NCBI RefSeq assembly: GCF_014646055.1
Contig: NZ_BMMS01000013.1
Coordinates: forward strand, 166,088-230,087
Origin: Wenjunlia tyrosinilytica
GTDB taxonomy: Bacteria; Actinomycetota; Actinomycetes; Streptomycetales; Streptomycetaceae
DNA length: 64,000 nt
Direction of reading: 5' to 3'
Shown one piece after another: positions 56,468 through 64,000 of this stretch (position 1 is its first letter; the number at the start of each line of letters is the position of its first letter). The notes under the pieces were generated by a model, which did not search any database, was not told where the DNA came from, and saw only the letters and a program-made list of their open reading frames with translations. Both the position numbers and the translations under genes were made by a program.

Positions 56468-56878
56468 ATGCCTGTCATACGCCATGCCCACAGCCGCAGG
56501 ACCGAGACCCCCAACGCCGTGATGACCACCCTCGCCTCACCCACCCAGGGCGACGCCGCCGGGCTCGCCGTCTGGCGCGTCGACATGCGCACCGGGCAGT
56601 CCGGTCCCGCGCACTCCTTCGACACCGAGCAGGTGTGGACGGTGCTCGAGGGCGGCGCCACCGTCGAGCTCGACGGCGAGTCCTTCGCCGTGGAGCCCGG
56701 GGACACCGTCGTCATTCCGGCCGATGTTGCCCGGCGGGTTCACTGCGACAACCACGCCGGGTTCGCGGCGATCGTCGCGGCCCGGTCGGGCGCCGGCGCC
56801 TACGCCCCATCGGTGGCGGCGCCCACCGCGTGCGCCGCCCTGGACGGCGGCAAACTGATCCCCGCCTGGATCGCCTAG
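56468..56878 (+). CDS. Cupin-domain protein
   Basis: 136 aa, ATG at 56468 after TAGGAG. Single cupin fold: GPAHSFDTEQVWTVLEGGAT has one His and a Glu of motif 1; VEPGDTVVIPADVARRVHCD gives motif 2 with His. Probably a small metal-binding protein, enzyme or sensor; its ligand may be related to the MarR inducer. Confidence 0.82.
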   Translation: MPVIRHAHSRRTETPNAVMTTLASPTQGDAAGLAVWRVDMRTGQSGPAHSFDTEQVWTVLEGGATVELDGESFAVEPGDTVVIPADVARRVHCDNHAGFAAIVAARSGAGAYAPSVAAPTACAALDGGKLIPAWIA

Positions 56879-56977
56879 CGCGCTCGCGCCCGCGGACCGG
56901 TCAGCCGGTCGGCCGGCCGGGCCGGTCGGCCGACGGTGAGGGGCCGGGGGCTGCCGGTCCGTGGTCCCGTGGTCCCG

Positions 56978-58066
56978 TCAGCCGGTCGCCGCGGGCGGGA
57001 TCAGCCCCAGGCCCCTGACGGCGGCGGCGAGCGCGGTCGGATCGCCGGTCCGCCCGAAGACCTCGGCGGCGGTGTCGGCGAGCTTGATGGCGTGCTCGTC
57101 GCCGTGCTCCGCCGCCCGCTCCAGCACCTCGCCCACGTCCACCGCCTCGGCGACCAGGCGCTCCGCCTCCCGCGCCGGGGCGGCCTCGGCGGGCTCGTAC
57201 GCGGCCGTGACGGCGGCGCCGGCGGCCCAGGCCGCGTTCAGACTCGGCACCCACAGCCGCTCCGGCAGTGCGGGAAGCGTCCGCAGCACGGCGGTCGGCG
57301 CGGTGGCGGAGTGCACCTGCATCACCGCGTCGCCGTGACCATGGGTGAGCAACCGGACCGTCGCCGCGTAGGCCACCTCCGCGAGCCGCACCCGCGCCTG
57401 CTCGGGTGTGTGCGCCGGCCGCAGCGCCGAGACGGCCCCCGGCCACCGGTCGACCCGCCCCAACTGCCCCAGCCGGTAATCGATTCCGCGCTCCTGATCC
57501 GGCACCGCGGGTACGTTTCCCAGCGCCTCGAGCGGGCCCTGCCGCCCCGAGGGCTCGACCACCCCCGGCACGGGCTGCCACCGCGCGGCCCAGTACCCGA
57601 GCGCCTGCCCCAACTCCGCGGTCCTCGGCCCGGTTCGGCCGTCATCGCCGCCGTCCTCGTCCTCGTCGAGGAGGACGCGCACGGCGTGGCCGGTCCTGAT
57701 GACCCCATGGGTCGCCCCCGCGGCGATCCCGGGCACCAGCCGCGGCCACCAGGTGGCGAGCACGTCCCGCCAGGGCCGCTCGGACATCTCCACCCCGAAG
57801 AACTCCAGCCACTCACCGAGCAGCTGGGGATTCCCCAGCGCCTCCCGCCACTGATCGGGCTCGATCCGGGTGGTGGCCCGGGGCAGCTCCTCCAGCCGCC
57901 TGACGTAGACGTCCAGCCAGGGGTGCACCCGCCCGGCGAAACCGTTGCGGACCAGGGCCTCCACGGCCATCGGAGCGTGGTTGCTCAGCCAGCCGCGGAA
58001 CTCGGGACCGGTGGAGTGCACCCGCTCCAGCGCCTCGTCGAGCGTGCCGGTCGTGTCCTTGTCCAT
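56978..58066 (-). CDS. Questin oxidase-family protein (DUF4243)
   Basis: 362 aa, ATG start at 58066. It has the family's scattered His signatures: WLSNHAPMAVEALVRNG, GATHGVIRTGHAVRVLLDED, LLTHGHGDAVMQVHSATAP, and DEHAIKLADTAAEVF. In fungi the family includes the Baeyer-Villiger-type questin oxidase; bacterial members are uncharacterised. No flavin motif is evident. Stands alone. Confidence 0.75.
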   Translation of the reverse strand: MDKDTTGTLDEALERVHSTGPEFRGWLSNHAPMAVEALVRNGFAGRVHPWLDVYVRRLEELPRATTRIEPDQWREALGNPQLLGEWLEFFGVEMSERPWRDVLATWWPRLVPGIAAGATHGVIRTGHAVRVLLDEDEDGGDDGRTGPRTAELGQALGYWAARWQPVPGVVEPSGRQGPLEALGNVPAVPDQERGIDYRLGQLGRVDRWPGAVSALRPAHTPEQARVRLAEVAYAATVRLLTHGHGDAVMQVHSATAPTAVLRTLPALPERLWVPSLNAAWAAGAAVTAAYEPAEAAPAREAERLVAEAVDVGEVLERAAEHGDEHAIKLADTAAEVFGRTGDPTALAAAVRGLGLIPPAATG

Positions 58067-58150
58067 GCTCCCCAGGCTAGGAGAGGCGGGCTCGTTCTGT
58101 CGGCCGGGCCCGGGCGCCTCTGCGCGGCGCCCGGCAGCCGCCGGTGGCTG

Positions 58151-58210
58151 GCCGCCTGTGTACCGGCCGCCTGTGTACCGGCCGCCTCGGTACCGGCGGC
58201 CTCAGTACGG
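58151..58210. repeat. 15-bp tandem repeat (GCCGCCTGTGTACCG)x4
   Basis: Two perfect copies, then GCCGCCTCGGTACCG and GCGGCCTCAGTACGG; the last overlaps the stop codon of the SMI1/KNR4 gene. Confidence 0.9.
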
Positions 58211-58711
58211 GTTGAACGCGATCGACGACGAGGCCGCCAGCACTCCCAGGACGAACTCCGCTAGCCCCCCGTCGAACTCCGTCCACCGATCGCCGCGGGC
58301 GTCCCCGACGACCACCGTCCACTCGTCGGGCTCGACGCCGGTGCGCCGCCAGTAGCACTCGTCCCCGTTCTCCGCCCGCCCGAACGGCACGAGGTCGGCC
58401 GGGTCCTCGACGCGGTAGGGCACCAGCGCCCCGGCGTCCCGCAGAAACCTCAGCGACGAGAGCCCCTGCTCCACCTGGTGCACCAGATCGAGCTCCCGCC
58501 AGGCCGCGCAGGGCTGGTAGAGATGCAGATACTCGCCGAAGCACCCGGCCCCGTAGACCCCGACGAGCTCCTTGTAGTCAGCGGGCAGCCGCAGGCCCAC
58601 CTGCCGCTCCACCGCGGCCCAGTCCACGGCGGCCCACTCCCGCCGCTCGGGAGGAGCCACCAGCCGGAGCACCTTCAGCGTGTTCGCCGAACCGACCGTC
58701 CAGACACTCAT
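58202..58711 (-). CDS. SMI1/KNR4 family protein
   Basis: 169 aa from the ATG at 58711. [20 protein letters not shown] is the N-terminal SUKH signature and [15 protein letters not shown] is the G-x-x-x-x-G-D-x-C/F-x-W core. SUKH proteins often act as immunity proteins to contact-dependent or polymorphic toxins, but no toxin gene is adjacent, so it may be an orphan immunity gene or have a housekeeping role. Confidence 0.78.
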   Translation of the reverse strand: MSVWTVGSANTLKVLRLVAPPERREWAAVDWAAVERQVGLRLPADYKELVGVYGAGCFGEYLHLYQPCAAWRELDLVHQVEQGLSSLRFLRDAGALVPYRVEDPADLVPFGRAENGDECYWRRTGVEPDEWTVVVGDARGDRWTEFDGGLAEFVLGVLAASSSIAFNPY

Positions 58712-58870
58712 GCCCCGAAGCTGCCCCCGCGCACTCGCGAGCGACCGGAACACGGCTGCAACGCGCCCCCGCCCCCTCCGGGCGAGCACGCCCCGGGGGG
58801 TGGCGCCGCGCGGGCGCGCCGCGGGTGCCCCCGTGCCGCCGGGGGCGCGGCGGCGGTGAACAATGGGGGA

Positions 58871-59584
58871 GTGACCCGAGCCTCCCTGGACAAGAAGCCG
58901 CAGGAAGTCGCCGCGATGTTCGACGACGTCGCGGCCAAGTACGACCTCGCCAACGATGTGCTCTCCCTCGGGCAGACACGGCTGTGGCGGCGGGCCGTCG
59001 CCCAGGCCGTAGGAGCGCTGCCGGGCCAGCGGGTGCTGGACCTGGGGGCCGGGACGGGGACCTCCTCGCTGCCGTTCGCCGCCGCCGGGGCGCGGGTCGT
59101 GCCGTGCGACTTCTCGCTGGGCATGCTGCGCGAGGGCAAGCGCAAGCACCCCGAGCTGCCGCTGACGGCCGGGGACGCGACCCGGCTGCCCTTCGCGGAC
59201 GAGAGCTTCGACGCGGTGACGATCTCGTTCGCCCTGCGCAACGTCAACGGGTACGAGGACGCCCTCGCCGAGATGCTGAGGGTGACCAGGCCGGGAGGAC
59301 GGCTGGTGGTCTGCGAGTTCAGCAGCCCCACGTTCGGGCCGCTGCGCACCGTCTACAACGAGTACCTGATGCGGGCCCTGCCGCCCGTGGCCCGCTCCGT
59401 CAGCAGCAACCCGGACGCCTATGTCTACCTCGCCGAATCGATCCGGGCGTGGCCGGACCAGGCCCGGCTCGCGCGGGCGGTCCAGCGGGTGGGCTGGGGC
59501 GAGGTGGCCTGGCGCAACCTCACCGGCGGCATCGTCGCCCTGCACCGCGGTACCAAGCCGCAGTACCGCGCCCCGTCCTCATAG
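58871..59584 (+). CDS. menG: Demethylmenaquinone methyltransferase
   Basis: 237 aa, GTG at 58871 following GGGGGA. SAM-dependent C-methyltransferase: [20 protein letters not shown] (UbiE/MenG N-terminal signature), [16 protein letters not shown] (motif I), [20 protein letters not shown] and [18 protein letters not shown]. It carries out the last methylation of menaquinone and is followed 40 bp later by the reductase. Confidence 0.94.
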   Translation: MTRASLDKKPQEVAAMFDDVAAKYDLANDVLSLGQTRLWRRAVAQAVGALPGQRVLDLGAGTGTSSLPFAAAGARVVPCDFSLGMLREGKRKHPELPLTAGDATRLPFADESFDAVTISFALRNVNGYEDALAEMLRVTRPGGRLVVCEFSSPTFGPLRTVYNEYLMRALPPVARSVSSNPDAYVYLAESIRAWPDQARLARAVQRVGWGEVAWRNLTGGIVALHRGTKPQYRAPSS

Positions 59585-59624
59585 ACTCAGGCGCGCACCA
59601 GACCCGCACCCACCTGGGAGAGCC

Positions 59625-60911
59625 GTGACCGACACCCTTGCTTCCGAGCGCAGTGCCGACGTGATCGTGGTCGGAGCGGGGCCGGCGGGCGCCGTGACCG
59701 CGTACCACTTGGCGAAGGCCGGGCTCGACGTTCTCCTGCTGGAGAAGACCGAGTTCCCGCGCGAGAAGGTGTGCGGCGACGGGCTGACCCCGCGGGCCGT
59801 CAAACAGCTTGTCGGGATGGGCGTCGACATCTCCGAGGAGGCCGGCTGGCTGCGCAACAAGGGCCTGCGGATCATCGGCGGCGGCCAGCGGCTCCAGCTG
59901 GACTGGCCTGAGCTGGCGACCTTCCCCGACTACGGGCTGGTGCGCAAGCGCGCCGACTTCGACGAGATCCTGGCCCGCCAGGCGCAGAAGGCGGGGGCAC
60001 GGCTGCACGAGCGGTGCAACGTCACCGGGCCGGTCATCGACGACCGGACCGGCCGCATCACCGGGGTCGAGGCGAAGCTGGGCGAGGAGAAGACCCCCGT
60101 CACCTTCCACGCCCCCCTCGTCGTGGCCGCGGACGGCAACTCCACCCGGCTCTCCCTCGCCATGGGCCTGCACCGCCGCGAGGACCGGCCGATGGGCGTC
60201 GCGGTGCGCACGTACTACACCAGCCCGCGCCACGACGACGACTACCTGGAGTCCTGGCTGGAGCTGTGGGACCGCCGAGGCTCCCAGGAGCGGCTCCTGC
60301 CCGGCTACGGCTGGATCTTCGGCATGGGCGACGGCACGTCCAACGTCGGCCTCGGCGTGCTCAACACCTCCTCGGCGTTCAAGGACCTCGACTGGCGCGA
60401 GGTGCTCAAGGCCTGGTGCGCCTCGATGCCCGAGGACTGGGGCTACACCGACGAGAACATGACCGGCCCGATCCGCGGCGCGGCCCTGCCCATGGCGTTC
60501 AACCGCCAGCCGCACTACACCAAGGGCCTCCTGCTCGTCGGCGACGCCGGTGGGCTGGTCAATCCGTTCAACGGCGAGGGCATCGCGTACGCGATGGAGT
60601 CCGGCGAGATCGCGGCCGGAGTCATCGTGCAGGCACACGCGCGGGCGACGGCGGGCCAGCGGGAACTGGCGCTCCAGGCCTACCCGAAGATCCTCAAGGA
60701 GACCTACGGCGGCTACTACTCCCTGGGCCGCGCGTTCGTGAAGCTCATCGGCAACCCGAAGGTGATGAAGCTGGCCACCCAGCGCGGCCTCACCCACCCG
60801 ACGCTGATGCGCTTCACCCTCAAACTCCTCGCCAACCTCACCGACCCCCAGGGCGGCGACGCGATGGACCGCGTCATCAACGGCCTCTCCAAGGCGGCCC
60901 CGAAAGCCTAG
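59625..60911 (+). CDS. Geranylgeranyl reductase-family flavoprotein (MenJ-like)
   Basis: 428 aa, GTG start at 59625. FAD-binding DVIVVGAGPAGAVTAYHLAK at the N terminus, the KVCGDGLTPRAVKQL signature, and LLVGDAGGLVNPFNGEGIAYA near residue 305. Its position after menG suggests it partly saturates the menaquinone isoprenoid chain, like MenJ in mycobacteria. Menaquinones of streptomycetes are partially hydrogenated, which agrees. A role in other isoprenoids cannot be excluded. Confidence 0.88.
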   Translation: MTDTLASERSADVIVVGAGPAGAVTAYHLAKAGLDVLLLEKTEFPREKVCGDGLTPRAVKQLVGMGVDISEEAGWLRNKGLRIIGGGQRLQLDWPELATFPDYGLVRKRADFDEILARQAQKAGARLHERCNVTGPVIDDRTGRITGVEAKLGEEKTPVTFHAPLVVAADGNSTRLSLAMGLHRREDRPMGVAVRTYYTSPRHDDDYLESWLELWDRRGSQERLLPGYGWIFGMGDGTSNVGLGVLNTSSAFKDLDWREVLKAWCASMPEDWGYTDENMTGPIRGAALPMAFNRQPHYTKGLLLVGDAGGLVNPFNGEGIAYAMESGEIAAGVIVQAHARATAGQRELALQAYPKILKETYGGYYSLGRAFVKLIGNPKVMKLATQRGLTHPTLMRFTLKLLANLTDPQGGDAMDRVINGLSKAAPKA

Positions 60912-60921
60912 CGAAACCCCG

Positions 60922-60953
60922 GAAGCCGCCCGGGACACCCCGGGCGGCTCCTT
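60922..60953 (+). terminator. Terminator after the MenJ-like gene
   Basis: GAAGCCGCCCGGG-ACAC-CCCGGGCGGCTCC, an 11-bp perfect GC stem ending in TTCG, 11 bp after the stop. Confidence 0.85.
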
Positions 60954-61033
60954 CGACGCCGGTCGGCGCGCGGGCCGCCGGGTGGGGGCACGGCGGGCCC
61001 GCGCGCTGGTTCAGTGGTGTTCGGCCTCGCGGG

Positions 61034-61879
61034 TCAGGGGCGGCCGAACAACTGGGGGGCCGAGAAGGAGAAGTCGGCGGTGCGGACGCCCGCGCCGGGG
61101 TTGGCGGCGTCGACGTAGCGGTCTCCACCGAGGGAGATGCCGACGTGGTAGACGCCTGAGGCGGCGCCGTTGTTCGTCCAGAACAGCAGGTCGCCCGAGC
61201 GCACCTCGGAGCGCGAGATCGACCGGACGGCCGAGGCCTGGGCGTCGGCGGTTCGCGGCAGGGAGATGCCCGCTCGCGCGAACGCGGCCTGGGTCAGGCC
61301 CGAGCAGTCCCAGGCGTCGGGGCCGTTGCCGCCCATGACGTAGGAGTCGCCGACCTGGGCCAGGGCGAAGGAGACCGCTGCCTGGACACCGCCGGAGGAC
61401 TGCGGGGCTGCGGTCGAGGCGGAGGCGGAGGGGTGGGGGGAGAGAGCGGCGCGGGTGGCCGAGCGGGAGGCACGGGCGCGCTCCTCGGCGGCCTCGCGGC
61501 GGGCGGCGGCCTCGCGGGCCGCCTTCTTCTTCCTGGCCTCGGCGGCAGCCGCCTTGCGCTTGCGCTCGGCGGCCTCGCGCCTGGCGGCCGCGTCCTTGGC
61601 GACTTCGTCGCCGAGGCGGTCCACCGCCCGGTCGACGGCGGCGGCCTGGCCGGTGTGGTCGGACAGCGCGGCGATGGACTGCACCGGCACGCGCTCCGGA
61701 AGCTGATCGGCCGCGGGGGCGGACGGTGCGGAGGAGGAGGGTGAGACGGCTCCGCCGAGGGCGACGCCGCACAGGACACCGCCGACGGCGCCCGCGGTGC
61801 GGACCCATCGGCGGCCGGTTATATGTCGGCCGGAGCGGGCGCCCTGCGCGGCCCGGCCTTCGGTGGAGTTGCGGAACAT
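61034..61879 (-). CDS. Secreted NlpC/P60 peptidoglycan hydrolase
   Basis: 281 aa from the ATG at 61879 (weak GAGG; an in-frame upstream ATG at 61945 is possible). Signal or anchor segment at about 25-45 (TAGAVGGVLCGVALGGAV). A long Ala/Arg/Lys/Glu coiled coil follows (about 75-140). The C-terminal NlpC/P60 domain has catalytic Cys in GPDAWDCSGLTQAAF and His in GVYHVGISLGGDRY. It should cleave D-Glu/DAP peptide bonds in the wall. Confidence 0.9.
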   Translation of the reverse strand: MFRNSTEGRAAQGARSGRHITGRRWVRTAGAVGGVLCGVALGGAVSPSSSAPSAPAADQLPERVPVQSIAALSDHTGQAAAVDRAVDRLGDEVAKDAAARREAAERKRKAAAAEARKKKAAREAAARREAAEERARASRSATRAALSPHPSASASTAAPQSSGGVQAAVSFALAQVGDSYVMGGNGPDAWDCSGLTQAAFARAGISLPRTADAQASAVRSISRSEVRSGDLLFWTNNGAASGVYHVGISLGGDRYVDAANPGAGVRTADFSFSAPQLFGRP

Positions 61880-61973
61880 GGCCTCATGGCTATCAGGAGC
61901 TATCGGTTCCGCACAAAACGCGTTAGATGGGTCACAGATCATCAACCCGTATCCCTAATGTCCTGAATCTGCC

Positions 61974-62014
61974 TGCCGCCGGGGGTGGTTGTCGAGTCGT
62001 TACCTCCGGCGGCA
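61974..62014. promoter_or_regulatory. Long inverted repeat between yidD and the NlpC/P60 gene
   Basis: TGCCGCCGG and CCGGCGGCA form a perfect 9-bp stem, extendable through GGGT/ACCT, around a loop of about 15-20 nt. It lies 95 bp upstream of the NlpC start on that transcript and 44 bp past the yidD stop: either a yidD terminator or a structured leader. No U tract follows. Confidence 0.5.
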
Positions 62015-62057
62015 TTTACGGTATTCACGGCAATCGGGACAAATCTCAGGCGCCGTC

Positions 62058-62507
62058 TCAGGCCTCGGGTACCGGGTCCGCGCCCCGCCCGCCGCGCGGG
62101 TTGCAGCGCGCGAGCCTGCGCAGGGTCAACAGGCCCCCGCGAAGTGCCCCGTGGCGCCGCAGCGCGGTGGCCGCGTACGCCGAGCAGGTCGGCTTGTAGC
62201 GGCAACGCGCCCCGTAACGAGGGCTGATGCGCACTTGGTAGTACCGCACGGCCGTGTGCATCCGCCGGGCGAGGAACCCCTTCGGGGTGCCCGCCTCCTC
62301 GTTCAGCGCGCGGACGGTCCTGCCGAGGCCGAGTGCGGCCAGGACCACCGCGCCGAGCATCCGCAGTTGCATGAGGACCATGAGGTCGCAGCAGTCCAGC
62401 GCGTCGCAGCCGCACTCCGTGGCCGAGCCGTCACCCCCGCCGTCGCCCTTCTCTTTCTTCTTCTTCCGCTTCCTGCGGCCCAGGCATCCGCTCTGCCCCT
62501 GCGCCAT
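62058..62507 (-). CDS. yidD: Membrane protein insertion efficiency factor YidD
   Basis: 149 aa. The YidD domain occupies residues about 75-149: [57 protein letters not shown], with the three conserved Cys. The N-terminal 70 residues are unusual: a Lys/Arg run ([20 protein letters not shown]), a Cys cluster ([13 protein letters not shown]) and a hydrophobic stretch. It would sit at the inner membrane face. It lies away from the usual rpmH-rnpA-yidC context. Confidence 0.87.
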   Translation of the reverse strand: MAQGQSGCLGRRKRKKKKEKGDGGGDGSATECGCDALDCCDLMVLMQLRMLGAVVLAALGLGRTVRALNEEAGTPKGFLARRMHTAVRYYQVRISPRYGARCRYKPTCSAYAATALRRHGALRGGLLTLRRLARCNPRGGRGADPVPEA

Positions 62508-62794
62508 CGCGAGTCACCCCCGTAACGTCTCTCTCGAGCGAGAGTCCCGAGCGTAGCCGCCGCGGCGTTTGTGAACGCGTGGGCAACACCCCGCGAAAGC
62601 TCGTCCCGCCCTCGAGAGTCGTCGGGCATTATCACGCCGCTTCGCCCATCTCAAATTTGCTTCCCACGCGATGTGCGAGGTAGAAGCACACGCCTTCCAC
62701 CTGCGACAACGTGCCGAGATATGACCTCCGGTGATCACTTGTGTGCTTCGCGTACGAGCATCTGCTCTCATCCGACTTCATGATCATTGGGCGG

Positions 62795-62860
62795 GTGTCG
62801 AAGATCACAAACTCCGTCCAGGACCCCGTGTCGCAGATCACAGAGCGAGGGGCATAGGAT
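62795..62860 (+). promoter_or_regulatory. Twin Rex-like operators and nuoA promoter
   Basis: GTGTCGAAGATCACAA (62795-62810) and GTGTCGCAGATCACAG (62828-62843) are direct copies exactly 33 bp apart. Each has the GTG-N8-CAC spacing of the clear Rex operator upstream of rex. The second overlaps the -35 position of a TAGGAT -10 (62855-62860), 85 bp upstream of the nuoA start. nuo is a known Rex target in S. coelicolor; assignment here rests on spacing. Confidence 0.6.
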
Positions 62861-62944
62861 GCAGGCGATCCGGGCTTGTGAACCTGCTCACATACAGCGT
62901 CGCAAGCCGACAGTCAAAGCCGACTGGAGAGAGGAGCCGAGGAC

Positions 62945-63304
62945 GTGAACGCCTATGCGCCGATCCTCGTACTCGGGGGCCTCGGGGCCGCATTCGCGGT
63001 CGGATCCGTGGCCGCCGGCTCGCTCATCGGGCCGAAGCGGTACAACCGGGCCAAGGTCGAGGCCTACGAGTGCGGCATCGAGCCCACTCCGCAGCCGATG
63101 GGTGGCGGCCGCTTCCCCATCAAGTACTACCTGACGGCCATGCTCTTCATCATCTTCGACATCGAGATCGTCTTCACCTACCCATGGGCGGTCTCCTTCG
63201 ACGCCCTGGGGATCTTCGGGCTCGTCGAGATGGTGCTGTTCGCGCTCACCGTGGCCGTCGCCTACGCCTATGTATGGCGGCGCGGCGGCCTGGAGTGGGA
63301 CTAG
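62945..63304 (+). CDS. nuoA: NADH-quinone oxidoreductase subunit A
   Basis: 119 aa, GTG start after GAGAGGAGCCGAGGAC. Three membrane helices (ILVLGGLGAAFAVGSVAAGS; FPIKYYLTAMLFIIFDIEIV; GLVEMVLFALTVAVAYAYVW). The loop EAYECGIEPTPQPMGGGRFP carries the conserved Cys of the quinone channel. First gene of the Complex I operon. Confidence 0.96.
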   Translation: MNAYAPILVLGGLGAAFAVGSVAAGSLIGPKRYNRAKVEAYECGIEPTPQPMGGGRFPIKYYLTAMLFIIFDIEIVFTYPWAVSFDALGIFGLVEMVLFALTVAVAYAYVWRRGGLEWD

Positions 63305-63366
63305 CCGCCGGGTCGCGGTCCCGGGCACGGGCACGAGCCTGAACATCTGAGATTGGGGCAATTCGG

Positions 63367-63921
63367 ATGGGTATTGAGGAGAAGCTGCCGAGCGGCTTTC
63401 TGCTCACCACGGTCGAGCAGGCCGCGGGCTGGGTGCGGAAGTCGTCGGTCTTCCCGGCCACGTTCGGCCTCGCCTGCTGCGCCATCGAGATGATGACGAC
63501 CGGAGCCGGGAGGTACGACCTGGCCCGGTTCGGCATGGAGGTGTTCCGCGGCTCACCGCGGCAGGCGGACCTGATGATCGTGGCCGGCCGGGTCAGCCAG
63601 AAGATGGCGCCCGTCCTTCGGCAGGTCTACGACCAGATGCCCAATCCCAAGTGGGTCATCTCCATGGGCGTCTGCGCCTCCTCGGGCGGGATGTTCAACA
63701 ACTACGCCATCGTGCAGGGCGTCGATCACATCGTCCCCGTGGACATCTACCTTCCCGGCTGTCCGCCGCGTCCCGAGATGCTCCTGGACGCCATCCTCAA
63801 GCTCCACGAGAAGATCCAGGAGTCGCCGCTGGGCGTGAACGCCCGGAAGGCGGCCGAGGAAGCGGAGGAAGCGGCGCTCAAGGCCCTGCCGACGATCGAG
63901 ATGAAGGGGCTGCTCCGGTGA
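63367..63921 (+). CDS. nuoB: NADH-quinone oxidoreductase subunit B
   Basis: 184 aa. Carries the N2 4Fe-4S cluster: [14 protein letters not shown] (tandem Cys), [15 protein letters not shown] and [17 protein letters not shown]. Peripheral arm subunit closest to quinone. The acidic C-terminal tail ([20 protein letters not shown]) is typical of actinobacteria. The stop overlaps the nuoC start (GTGA). Confidence 0.97.
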   Translation: MGIEEKLPSGFLLTTVEQAAGWVRKSSVFPATFGLACCAIEMMTTGAGRYDLARFGMEVFRGSPRQADLMIVAGRVSQKMAPVLRQVYDQMPNPKWVISMGVCASSGGMFNNYAIVQGVDHIVPVDIYLPGCPPRPEMLLDAILKLHEKIQESPLGVNARKAAEEAEEAALKALPTIEMKGLLR

Positions 63922-64000
63922 GTGACGCACGCGAGGCTGCCCGACGGCAGCCGGAGGACCGGCCGCTCGCTCGCCTCGCGGGCGGAGAAGCGAACGAAGG
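63918..64000 (+). CDS. nuoC: NADH-quinone oxidoreductase subunit C, N-terminal fragment
   Basis: GTG at 63918 overlapping the nuoB stop; 27 codons remain before the window ends ([20 protein letters not shown]...). Assigned from operon order and the charged N-terminal extension usual in actinobacterial NuoC; no domain residues are inside the window. Confidence 0.75.
   Translation, partial: MSDAREAARRQPEDRPLARLAGGEANE

Noticed and set aside
61880..62070. ydaO-type c-di-AMP riboswitch upstream of the NlpC/P60 gene
   Set aside because: The conserved core could not be found by eye; only a simple inverted repeat is present.

Overview
The window is high-G+C (roughly 70-74%) actinobacterial DNA and reads as a Streptomyces chromosome. 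It carries bldN/rsbN developmental regulators, the rex-hemACDB operon, a futalosine-type menaquinone pathway, System II cytochrome c maturation genes, DUF3558 lipoproteins and the start of the nuo operon. Start codons are often GTG, and ATGA/GTGA overlaps are common. No rRNA, tRNA, CRISPR array, IS element or phage gene was seen.

Layout. 1-2.8 kb: 5' end of rsbN, bldN, a HAD hydrolase and a glutaredoxin-like protein. 3.2-4.35 kb: a non-coding tandem array of 147/182-bp units. 4.4-12.1 kb: a GNAT acetyltransferase, a DnaQ-like exonuclease, then rex-hemA-hemC-hemD(fusion)-hemB behind a Rex operator and closed by a strong terminator. 12.2-20.6 kb: two DUF3558 lipoproteins, rtcB, a methyltransferase, a secreted NTR-like protein, a histidine phosphatase with hemL, a conserved hypothetical, an SDR and a DJ-1/PfpI protein. 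20.7-24.9 kb: resA-ccdA-resB-ccsB. 25-35.1 kb: menaquinone genes (UbiD-like decarboxylase, mqnP, ubiX, mqnE, mqnA) mixed with a rhomboid protease, an Lrp regulator, a 42-residue basic protein, small membrane or secreted proteins and a cold-shock protein. 54-61 kb: the rest of the menaquinone block (mqnC, menG, a MenJ-like reductase), a MarR/cupin pair and housekeeping genes. 61-64 kb: an NlpC/P60 hydrolase, yidD, then nuoA, nuoB and the start of nuoC behind two Rex-like sites.

The most unusual part is 36.5-52.1 kb, which separates the two halves of the menaquinone block. Six minus-strand genes probably form one pathway: a fatty acyl-AMP ligase, a 2242-residue one-module PKS (ACP-KS-AT-DH*-KR-ACP-degenerate carrier-TE), an antigen-85-like esterase, and acyl-CoA carboxylase beta, epsilon and alpha/biotin subunits. 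A divergent 14-TM exporter lies beyond a perfect palindrome. The layout and the C-terminal third of the PKS recall the mycobacterial FadD32-Pks13-AccD4 mycolate condensation system plus antigen 85. Here a ketoreductase is built in and the dehydratase lacks its catalytic His, which predicts a 3-hydroxy, possibly 2-alkyl, fatty acid. This is inference from motifs and remembered family sequences; no search was run.

Redox themes recur. Rex-type sites precede both the heme operon and nuo, and heme, cytochrome c maturation, menaquinone and Complex I genes all feed one respiratory chain. Short GC-rich tandem repeats lie just past the stop codons of several genes.
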